Position numbers and translations under genes: made by a program. From assembly GCA_014898415.1 (NCBI GenBank), contig RCTD01000001.1, forward strand, positions 372,001-436,000: a stretch of 64,000 nucleotides of DNA. Reading direction: 5' to 3'. This document shows, piece by piece, positions 26,761 to 36,760 of the stretch. The notes beneath the pieces were generated by a model. That model searched no databases and had not been told where the DNA came from. It was given only the letters and a program-made list of their open reading frames with translations. Each line of letters begins with the position of its first letter. Position 1 is the first letter of the stretch. This stretch comes from Stromatinia cepivora. Its lineage: Eukaryota > Ascomycota > Leotiomycetes > Helotiales > Sclerotiniaceae.

Positions 26761-28175
26761 TTGATTCAATTAAAATGAAATTGCTTCTATGAATATGATC
26801 TTGTTCGATCTTTAATTACTTATAGTTTATTTTCATTGAATATTCTTTTAAATAATGAATTAATCCTTTCAATGAATATTAACTTTATAGCTTTGTAATT
26901 ATTTACAGTATAATTATGATCAATTTTATTATTCTATTCAGATTTGGTTCTGTAAGGATATTCCTAGATCTTTTTGATCTTTTAATTACTTTCAAAATTA
27001 ATACTTTTCTTATTCTTCTTAAACTTTTTATTATTTTAAGAAAAAGTAAATATAGAATATATTCCTTTTTTAGCTTTTAAGAAAATAAAATCCTAAAAAA
27101 TTAATTTTTCAAAAATGTTTCTGAATTGTTTGAATAAAAGATTAAATAATCCAAATTGATTATTTATCTCGATTTATATAATTATAGTATTTGTTTAGAT
27201 TGGGAATATTCTGATATTAATAATTTGTAGAAAAGTATTGATAATGATTTCATCCTGTATCTTAATGATTTTATATATAAGAGTTTTGGTATAAATTATA
27301 ATTCAATCCTTATACTATTTGATAGAATTGGTTTTATCAAATGAAGTTTATATTAAAACAAATTGATATTCTTATAATATTATGAATTTAACAATAATTA
27401 TTATAAATATAAGCTTTTTTTGAATATATTAATGATTATTTTGAATAAAATAATTGTAATACCCTGATTAAGAATAAATAGTTTTATAAAATATATTTGA
27501 TTAATTAACGATTCGATCTATTTATAAATATCCCAGAAAGTTTTGTAATTCTATATATATTCTTATTATCAATATCAATATTCCAATTAGAAAAAGATAA
27601 ATTCGAAGGAAATTTCTTGGAAAATGATTAAGAATAAAATAATGGATCTATTAGAAATGAATCTTGATATATTATTATCAGAATCTTTTATTTTTGTATT
27701 TTTATTATCATCTTCTTTGAATTGAATCGCTATAAGATATTCCAAGAATTCCTTTTGATATTGAGTTTATTTCTTTTGATTATATTTGATTTAAAGATTG
27801 ATAACGAAAAATAAAACAAATAATTTAATTAAAAATTAATCAATCTAAATATAAATAAATTTACTTGTTAAATCGAAATTTGAAATAGATATCATTAATA
27901 TAAAAACAAATAGATCGTTCTCTAGATTAATTAAATCCCAGATTCCTTGAATTTGATATTTATTTTTCAAATATAGATATTATTCTGATTATTAAATATA
28001 GATTATAAGAAGAAAATCGTTTTGATCTTTTGTTATATTAAATAAAGATAATTAAATTGATATGAATATTGAATTATAAATAAAATAGAAATGATATTTT
28101 AAGAATGATCTTTTGAGTATTTAGTAATTATTGAATAGAAAGTTATATAGATTTAAAAACTACTGAGTTCATAAT

Positions 28176-28484
28176 TATTACAGGATAATATGATTACAAA
28201 GCATTTTCAGGGATCGGGGAATAGATAGTATATATGATTAATAAAATAAAAGAATTGAATGATTTATTCTTGATTATATAAATCAAAAGCTATATATATA
28301 GAACAAATAAATGATTATCTAGTCGATATATACCTTAATTAGATTAGATCTTTGTTTATTAGGATATCAGGATCATTTTATCAATTGGTAGATTGGTGAG
28401 GGCTAGTAGATCCTTCATTCCGATTGGAAAGCATACGCTTTGATCCTTCATAAGATACAGGGGATCACAAGGCTTTCCGTGACA
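28176..28484 (-). repeat. Copia A right LTR (5' LTR)
   Basis: 309 bp, the same length as its partner at 4453. It begins TATTACAG (a mutated TATCACGG) and ends CCGTGACA. It is followed directly by the target duplication GTAAT. As pol lies on the minus strand, transcription would have started here. Confidence 0.92.
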
Positions 28485-28489
28485 GTAAT

Positions 28490-29640
28490 TGAATTTAATG
28501 AATAGAATAAAGGGAAAAAGGAAAGCAATATGATTCAACGATTTGAAAAGAAGATCAAAAGATAAATTCCAAGTTCTATAAAGAAGAAGATGATTAATAT
28601 CAAAAGTTATGTTTATCTTTATGATTATTTGTAAATATTTATTTATAATAATATTCATCTTTTAATAGTTTAATTTTATATAAAAAATAAAAAGGGTATT
28701 AGATCAGTTAATTATACGATTGATGTTTGTTGTATATTACGATTATCAATGGATCCAAATATGTGTATAGCAAGATACAGATTATATTGATTTGTATAAC
28801 GGGGTTGGATGTGATTAATAATCATCAAAGTAGAGAACCCTGCAGTTTCGTTTGGTGGTTTCATTTAGGAGTTCGAGTATTAATCGGGGTGATTATTCTG
28901 GAAAGATGAAGTAGATTATCATAAAGAATTCAATCATTCAAATGGATATTATTGAATGTTTGATATTGCGAATAATCAATAGTATTGGAATAATAGAAAT
29001 GGAAACTTTATAGTTTTGGATATTGTTTTATTATCGATTTGATTATTATATAATACTTGATTATTATTAGGAAATTATATATTTGTATAATAATGAAAGA
29101 TATTTAAGTATTATAAATTCTGTTCTTTCAAAAATCATACTTTTTTCTTTTTTACATTTTTTATATTCAATCAAAAATTATCCAGTTTTTATAATGAATA
29201 ATATCATTCTCGATCCTCTTCCATTTTTATTTAAAAATTATCTATCCCTATATCCATTATTATTTCAATCTTTATTTATATTTGGAGATCCTTTATCTCT
29301 ACTTTTATCTAAAGATTATCCATTTTTATTTTTGTTGTCTTTATTTTTATATATATTTTCTAATCCATTTTATAATTCAACTTTTAATTTTGAATTTTAT
29401 AAAATCAACAACCCTTTAATAAAATATTAAATATCAAATTTTAACAAATTATAAATTAATTTAAAAAGAAATTCTATATAGAATATAGATATATTATTAT
29501 AACTAATTCCGATCGAATCGATCTAAATCGAATAGTTTATCGATTAAAAATCTATAAACTATTTATCTTCGATTATATTTCAAATCTGATTATTCATTCA
29601 ATAATTGAATATCTCATTGGGTTTTTCCTATCAATCAAAG
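28490..29640. other. AT-rich flank right of copia A
   Basis: The first about 140 bp continue the plus-strand remnant seen at 3929-4447. The rest includes a GC-richer patch at 28,850-28,900 and a 115-codon plus-strand frame at 29083-29430 made almost only of Phe, Leu, Ile, Ser and Pro. I cannot assign it, and low-complexity composition makes it doubtful as a gene. Confidence 0.4.
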
Positions 29641-30070
29641 CTATCTACTCTGAATGATTTCTATCTCCAATTATTATCTTGAAAAAACGAAAGCTTAATT
29701 AGAATGATGAATTCGAAACAGAAAAATATATATATCACTATTTGAAATCTCTTCAAAGAACCTTTATCCCGAAGTTCTATAAAAAAACAATCTATAATAA
29801 ATCTCCTGTTTTGATTCTTTCAAAGATTTATAAATAAAGATTTTATAATATCGATTTTGATATATAACCGAAAATTGATGATTCTATTTTCGAAATAAAA
29901 ATAGAAAAAGCTTTCAAAATATTAACCAAATATAAAGTAATTCATAAAGATCCTAAATTATATAATATCTTCGAAATTGAAAATTGAATAATGATCATTG
30001 ATTTTGAATAAACTGAATTGGGAAATAAGATATAAAAAGAGAATATTAATAAAAATAATATAAGATATTT
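29640..30070 (+). pseudogene. RIP-mutated protein-kinase-like fragment
   Basis: Plus-strand reading with in-frame stops gives, in order, a segment like YHYLKSLQRTFIPKFY, then FEIKIEKAFKILTKYKVIHKDPKLYNIF, then IMIIDFE followed by a stop. This matches the core of fungal kinase-like proteins: an alpha-F region, the HxD catalytic loop (here HKDPKLYN) and the metal-binding DFG equivalent, which in many fungal kinase-like proteins is DFE. The three stops can all be explained by C-to-T or G-to-A change. It may be a host gene paralogue or cargo of an old transposon. Limits are approximate. Confidence 0.6.
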
Positions 30071-30329
30071 TATATAAGAATTCTAATAAACTTGTAAAGG
30101 AACCGAATTTATTTTAACAGAATACGAATATATAATAAAGGAATCAATTGAATAGACTAAATATAAAAACCAAAATGATTTATATATAAAGATTTATATA
30201 AATTAGTTTATATAATTAAAAAAAGAGATAATAAAATCTTTCTTAGAATGAAAAATAAGATATTGTTTTTTTAAATAATTTTAAAGATACTTGAATATAA
30301 TAAAAAATATATTTATATTTCGAAAAATA

Positions 30330-31823
30330 TAATTTTAGATATATCACTTTTTGAATTTTATAGAATACTGTATTTATATTACAATTAAAGTTTTATACAA
30401 AAAGGCATAATGGATCTCCTCCCAAAAGCATCCGTTTTCCTTCATCTTGAATATCGTTTTATATTCTTTTGGTTCCTAATAAATATATTTCCTTTTAATT
30501 TGTAATCTTGCTGATTATATTTTAGAATATAGAATATTATAAAAAGATGAGATCTGTATAACTTCAATAATACCAAATACTTCAGAAAGAATAGAGAGAT
30601 AAAGATATTCTAAAATATTTTGTAATTGAAACTCGAGATTATAAATTGTATCATTTCTGATTTTAATATACTTAAGAAATCCTTGAAAAGACTATTCCTG
30701 ATATTCAGCGATTAATATTGGTTCTGCAAAAAAGGGACTTTATACAAATAATAGTGAATAATAATAATTGTTATCATTGATTATTAATAAATACTCATTA
30801 AAGTTCGATATAAAGGAATCGATTATAACAAATGAAGTAATAAAGGATAAACCGATAATAAAAAATAACCAGAGATAACCTTTTATATCATTATATCGAA
30901 ATAAGGTTTGCTTATTGTCGATAGAAAATAACCGAATTCTTTGCTATTTTGCAGATTATATATTATTATCATTTTTACTATTTTTATTAATCTCAATTTC
31001 GAATAGATATCATTACTTTCTATATCCTTATTGTTCATTAATTTTCTTTTCTTTTATCAATCTTATAATTATATCTTTATATTATTGAAGAAAATATAAT
31101 AAAGATTTATATTCAAATTCCTTAAGATTATTATAATTAGAACCACTTTGATTTGGATCGCGAATAATCAAAGGGTACAATAGCTCGATTGAATAATCTA
31201 TAGGAAAAGAATGAGAGCTATTTATTAAAAGATTCTCTTATTTATTTAAATTTGATTTATTATCTTTCAATATTAGAGTATCTATATATAATCAAAAGAT
31301 TGCTTTATTATTATAATTAAAAATATCTATATCTTGAATATTATAATTCTTTTGTAATCCTTTTATTAAAGTCTTTTAATACAAATAAAGATCAAGGATT
31401 GTTCTAATTGATGAAGAATTGTCATTATATATTCTTGACGAAACTATTTTATTCTTCCAAATTTTGTTTTTTAAATTTGAATTTTCTTCTATATTCATTT
31501 ATGATATATTATATAATATAGGGAAATCGATATTATAATCATTATCGACAACGTTTTCTGTATTATTATTCTCTATATAGAAAAACGTTAACCATTATTA
31601 ATAAGGAAAAAGAATATCTTAGAATTTTATTTTAGGCATATATACCTTGAAGTTCTGAATCTGAAATATTACTATTATTTGATCTTTGAATATCGTCAAA
31701 TAATCTTCGATCTGGTATAATATGCTGCTCCTCGATAGGAAAGTTATGCTTTTGGATGATTGCCCTCCTGGAATATGAAACAATGGGCATATAGGTATAA
31801 TAAATGGGTTCAAAAGAAGTCAT
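30330..31823 (-). pseudogene. RIP-mutated gene with Myb/SANT-like motif
   Basis: A plausible start is the ATG at 31,823 (minus), opening with MTSFEPIYYTYMPIVSYSRR and open for 63 codons to a TAA at 31,632. Further minus-strand open segments follow at about 31,100-31,230. Near the end, at about 30,400-30,480, the frame reads KMKENGCFWEEIHYAF. This resembles the short Trp-containing helix-turn-helix (Myb/SANT-like) motif of many fungal proteins, whose usual form is GxSWEEI followed by FPxR. That the two ends belong to one gene is inference from strand and spacing. Broken by stops. Confidence 0.45.
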
Positions 31824-32219
31824 TTTGAGAGTATAAAAGCGATTAATAGTATTTTGAAAGCTCTCTATTCTCTCTAAATAATACAAATAAATCGAACTGT
31901 TTTGATAAATACCCTAATAAGGAATAAAGAAAAAGGAAGCAGAAATAAAGGGAAACAAAAAGTTTAAATATATTTCTTCTATAAACAGAATACTTACTAA
32001 AATATACTCTCTATAACTTTTTGTAAATACTTTTTATTTTATATATTCGTTTATCCTAATTAACAATTCTTAACTTTCCAATATATAAATTATAATCAAT
32101 AAATAATTTTATTACAAAAATGATTATAATTTTAAATAAACTATATTCCGATAAAAGGATTAAATATATTATACTTATAATCTATTTCTATTTTCAATTA
32201 TATTTTTTGTAATCATCAA

Positions 32220-34320
32220 TATATAGTTTAAGTGTTTACAATGTTTAATCATTTGTTTGAAATCCATAATAAACTGTAGGGTTTATAATAACGATTAATT
32301 TATTTTATTATAAATCAATCTAAATCAAAATATACACTATATATTATTCGTTTTGTAATATAGAAAGTTTACTCGAATTCTTTTGCTTTATATTGAAACG
32401 ATTCGTAATACAATTAAGTAATCAAACAGATACATTATTATTATAAGGCATTTTTATAATTGGATAATATATAATAAAAGATTAGAAAAGATCGAGATAA
32501 GTTTATTTATCATCAATACTATCGAAAATATAATCGAAAAGGATATAATAAATAAAAAAGTAAATTGAACTTTGTTGTAAACCTTAGTGTATATTTTAAT
32601 TTATATTATTAAAATTGTTTGATTAATTATCATTCCGAGAAATCAATATTTGTCGAATTTGTAATCATAATTTGATTCTGATAATTGGGAGAACTGCTTT
32701 CTACAAATTTTTATACATTTTTAATATACAAATACTTCAATCCTGATATAGACCCCTTTATATAAAATATATCTTTAACATTATTGGATTAATATTATTA
32801 ATTTTGTATTTTCAATATAGAATATATTTATTTTATAGATTCTTATTCTATATATTTACAATTAATCAATCTCAATATTATTTCGCAATCATCAATAATA
32901 AAGTGTATATTTCTAATATCCTTTTTTGATCTATTTAATATATAAATAGAACCTTCCCTTTATAGAAATAAAACTATACAATTCCAGATGATCGTATATC
33001 TATTCTGATATCAATACAATATCCTATTAATAGCAGAATATTAAATTAATGATCCTTTCTAATTCAATATAAGATCCATTCTTTTGATATAACTACAGCC
33101 TTGAATAAAATTTGTTCTGAGATTATACGATCTATTCCTTATAAATATTTATAAAGTGATCCAGATTTCGAATTGCTAGTGTTTTATTGTTGATATTTAA
33201 GAGATTATAATATATAATAAATATAGATTGCTTTCATTATAAATCAACTTTAATCAAAGATAAACTATATATATCATTATTTCGCTGTACAAAAATTTAT
33301 TATAATCCTTCTCTTAATATATAAACTATCCTTAATATAATAATTCAGTAAAAGTATTCTATATTATAATAAAGTATTTTTATGATTAATTATAAATCGA
33401 AATCGAGATTTGTAATTTGAAAAAGGCAATGTTATCGAAAGTTTCAATTATAATAAGATCGATATAAAGGGAGATTGGAGGTAGGTCGATATAGGAAGAC
33501 ATTTCAGCTTATAAATATCTCCTGTATAGCTAAACCCGAACGACCTTCCCTTTGTAGAATGAGACCCCGTAGTGTAGATCATACTGCGTCTATTCTAGCA
33601 TTGCGAAAGTCCTGCTGTGAGCAGCACCCTGAGTCAATTGGTCCTCGGCATAACCTCAATCATAAGATCCATCCTTTCAATATGCAAGGACTGCGGATCG
33701 GGCTCCTTGCAAGGTCGTATAATCTATCTTCTAAATTAACCTGCCGGCTTATGATCGATTCTGTCAACGCTGGCGTTTTGTATCCGGTCTGTAGGATGCT
33801 CAGAAGAGTCTGTGATGTTGCCATTTTCATATAGATCGTTATTTGCCATAGCCATGTCTGGCAGAAATCGGTCCTTCTCGTTACAGATCAGCCCTAGTCC
33901 AAGATAGACTACACACATCATCATTTCGCCGTGCAGAAACTTACCATGATCCTTCCCTCAGCACATAAGCTATTCATGGCGCAATAAGACAGCAGGAACA
34001 CCCTATGCTACAATGAGGCATTTCTTTGATTGGCTAAATTGCAGTGAAAGCAACCAGACCTCAGGGTAAGAGTACTACAGTTGGGCTTACTGAAGTGATT
34101 GTTGTGGTGATCGCAACAATGCACCGGTGAGAATGGAAAGCCGAACTACCGTCTCCTTCGTAAATCGGCCAATAGAATGCGAATCAGTTGATTGATCGTC
34201 ATTATAACAGCTAAAGGGCATCGAGTTTAAAGTAATAAATTGAGGTTTGTAGTTTGATAAATAATGCCATCGACGTTTTTCAGCTGCGGCAAGACCGATG
34301 TAAATAGAGATTCGAAATGG
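32220..34320. repeat. Dispersed repeat, RIP-mutated and unmutated copies side by side
   Basis: The stretch 33,249-33,385 aligns without gaps to 33,897-34,030; nearly every difference is T for C or A for G in the left copy (for example TTTCGCTGTACAAAAATTTA against TTTCGCCGTGCAGAAACTTA). Homology resumes between 33,385-33,490 and 34,220-34,330. A third, more diverged copy lies at about 32,316-32,465. The right copy sits in normal-composition DNA and is essentially unmutated. Nature of the repeat unknown; no LTR ends or coding domain recognised. Confidence 0.75.
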
Positions 34321-34329
34321 AGCGATATG

Positions 34330-35550
34330 AAAAGGGACTTACAACGCAAATCAAGCCTGAATAACCGAACAAGGAAATATTGAAGGAGAACTAAAGAGAC
34401 AGAAGATCGAAGAAAGGGGAGTGCGATTCTTATAGATATTGAAAGCGGTGTCTAACTCGTACATGCACGTTGCCTAATGCGGCGGCCGCTAAACTCGGGG
34501 GGGCAAGCACCACGACTGAGATTATAATTAAATTGAAAGGTAGATATTGAATATATAAAAAAACTGAAATTAGGTTGTGGGGTAATATAAGTTGACTAAT
34601 ACTGTAGCTTAGTTATATGTTCAGTAGGACGAATGTTTCTTTTCTTTCATTCAGTAATGAATATCAGTTTCCAGCTAATTAGTATTAACAAATTCGATAA
34701 TCAAGTTGCTTTAATTCTGGAATGGGAAAAATCGTGTCTCAAGTTTGATTCATCAATTCTTAGAGGTGCTTGGATTTATTGCCTGGAAGTCAAGTATGTG
34801 TTGCAATAATCAGTCGGAATTTTTGAAGTTAATCGAAATAGAAAATGATTAGCTGATTAATGGGTAGGTATTTTAACCATGAAAATAAAGACAGCCTATT
34901 AAAAACTCCCACGACAATTTTTCAAAATTGCGAAGTAGTGAGAGAAGAGATTGATGTGTGAGTGGTACACGTACTTTGCCAGGGCGATGATCTCAAATAC
35001 GATAATCACTCACTGCCTGGCACTCTTCGGGAAAAGCCCCCAGATTTGTTAAGGCTACCTTGAGGGAAAAACTCGAAAAAATAAAATCTTGTATTCTTAG
35101 ACACTTCCCTTCGAGATGCGCAGCTGCTGAAGTCTAGCGAAGGTAAATCAATTGCTCGCGTAAAGTATTGGAGCTGCTTATACAGTTTTTCTTGACTGTC
35201 TGCATCTTCTAGTTCATATTCAGGTGAGCGAACAACATTAAATGACTGTGAGAGAGCAAGCTTGATGGTGGGAAGCTGCTCCTCATACTATCTCGTCGCA
35301 TGTGATTCCCGCATTGAATTAAGTGGTTCATCCCCGTGGAGATTTATCTAGGAAACTAATCCCGCTGTTTTGCTTGCTCTGTCTATGAGCTGCTACCAGA
35401 AATCAGAGGGGAAATTGCTTGCAAGCTATGAGAAACGTGCGATACTTTGGCTGGCACTGAAGCCTCGCCTGACTCTGTGGAGAGCCGTGTCCGCAGTAAA
35501 ATGCGCGACTGCCAATCTGGAATAATGATGTTTTAAGGAGAAGGGACTGT
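34330..35550. other. Normal-composition stretch without recognisable gene
   Basis: Contains a NotI-like GCGGCCGC at about 34,482 and a run of seven G at 34,497. Reading frames are short and none gives a recognisable domain. It may include the decayed 5' part of the TPR pseudogene to its right. Confidence 0.45.
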
Positions 35551-35579
35551 GCTTGAGCACTGTGATGGAAGTTTCTAAC

Positions 35580-36760
35580 AGCCTTCGTGGCCAAGATCAT
35601 CATAGGACTGAAGGATCACACCTATGCTTGCCTGTGATTTTTGAGAAACGTACCGAACAACGATGGAGCAAAGCTTCGGGAGCAGGGAAACCTGAACGCA
35701 TTAAGAAGATCATCCTCGAACCCTTAAAGTTATGGCTAGACTCGGTGAAAGCCAACACCGTCAAGATCCCCTTGCGCAGTCCATTGAACTATTTTCAGAG
35801 CCACACCGGATAGAAACCGCAAATTCCAGATACCGAGCCCGCAATCTGTCAAGACTTGGAGTAACTCCGTACTATACTATGGGCTTGTATCGCTTCGAAG
35901 GTGTAAAATTGTGTGGAGAGGAAGCAATAGCTGGTATGAGACGATGTTTGGGAGGGCAGGATCCAAGCACTCTAGCCATAACGGACGAGTTGACGAGAAC
36001 ATACGAGGAGATATGTACTGTGTACCCAAATGAGATAAGGTGCTTGCTCAATAGTAGCTTAAAATGGCACATGAGCACGCATCAACGGCATCACTTGTGG
36101 TTGAGCAAATAAAGAAGCGACTGGGCGAAAAAACATTCGCAAACTTGGAGCAAGTGGTCAAATCACAGATGCCATTTTAAGATGTTTTTAGGTTCTGTTT
36201 GGATGCCCAAGACATCATTTTCGGGTCTTGCGCATAGATCAGCCAATTAGTTCTTGTATAATTACTAATTTTAACCATTTCCAGTGGTGCAAAAAACGCT
36301 TTATCGCGTCAAAGGTGCAATGAGAGACACCCAAAGAAGCTGATGGCATATTCAACGCCCTTCTACCCATCACAACTCGCCACCTTGAAGCGGAGCACCT
36401 AGATGCTCCACGCAATAAGAGCGAACACGCCAAGATCTTTATCAAACAGGAACGATACAGCGAAGCGGAGATTGTCTTCTCGAGGTCCTGCGCCTGATTA
36501 GACTCAAAGACAGCTTCATAGGAGACCATCTAGATCAATGGGATGCGCTTTGCACACTGGTGGATTGCTATAAGAAGCAACGGAAGATTAAACGTAGTCT
36601 TGTAACTTGTGACGAACTTTTAGAGGTGGTACGGATTGTGCGACAAGGGAAAGAACAGATGGAAATGAGTAGCATGTTCTGGGAAATGATTTTGGATAAG
36701 AGAATAGAGCTGAGAGGGATGCTGGACTTGGGTTTTATTAAGCAGGTATCTGTGTGTTAG
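35580..36760 (+). pseudogene. Frameshifted TPR-protein pseudogene
   Basis: Plus-strand pieces in changing frames read like the C-terminal TPR array of a fungal NACHT/NB-ARC-TPR or kinesin-light-chain-like protein. Examples are GMRRCLGGQDPSTLAITDEL (about 35,935-35,990), HAKIFIKQERYSEAEIVF (about 36,430-36,480), then after a frameshift at about 36,480 RLKDSFIGDHLDQWDALCTL and DELLEVVRIVRQGKEQMEM, ending at a TAG at 36758-36760. The HPxTL-like LGGQDPSTL and ERYSEAE helices are the TPR hallmarks. Base composition is normal, so the decay is ordinary rather than RIP. The N-terminal part is missing or not recognisable. Confidence 0.6.

Larger units (their letters stand above)
4453..28484 (-). mobile_element. 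Ty1/copia element A (outer, interrupted)
   Basis: Bounded by 309-bp LTRs at 4453-4761 and 28176-28484. The outermost bases form the inverted repeat TATCACGG / CCGTGACA, and the element is flanked by a perfect 5-bp target duplication GTAAT (4448-4452 and 28485-28489). Pol is on the minus strand, so the 5' LTR is the right-hand one. It is interrupted at 6690-22452 by a gypsy element. Removing that insertion and one AAAGG duplication leaves about 8,264 bp, close to the 8,299 bp of copia B. At the junction the reassembled sequence matches copia B around 9,595-9,622 over 28 columns, with only G-to-A differences. Heavily RIP-mutated and non-autonomous. Confidence 0.93.
1..33470. repeat. RIP-degraded AT-rich transposon block
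   Basis: The whole block is extremely AT-rich and changes abruptly to ordinary base composition near 33,470. Where two copies of one sequence can be compared (the LTR pairs, copia A against copia B, the repeat at 33,250 against 33,900), almost every difference is C/T or G/A. This is the signature of repeat-induced point mutation, a premeiotic process known from ascomycetes that mutates duplicated DNA. Reading frames here are short and rich in Ile, Asn, Lys and Tyr, and recognisable protein domains are broken by stops. No intact host gene was found. A slightly GC-richer island lies at about 2,820-3,060. Whether the block is pericentromeric, subtelomeric or interstitial cannot be told from this window. 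Confidence 0.95.

Noticed and set aside
1..33470. Mitochondrial DNA inserted in the nuclear genome (because of AT content)
   Set aside because: No mitochondrial genes or tRNAs; contents are LTR retrotransposons with transition-type decay.
1..33470. Centromere
   Set aside because: Long RIP-mutated transposon blocks do form centromeres in some ascomycetes, but 33 kb of sequence alone cannot tell this from other heterochromatin.
33475..33834. 119-codon plus-strand frame at the block edge as a gene
   Set aside because: No domain, Arg/Cys-rich random-like composition, and it lies within the dispersed repeat.
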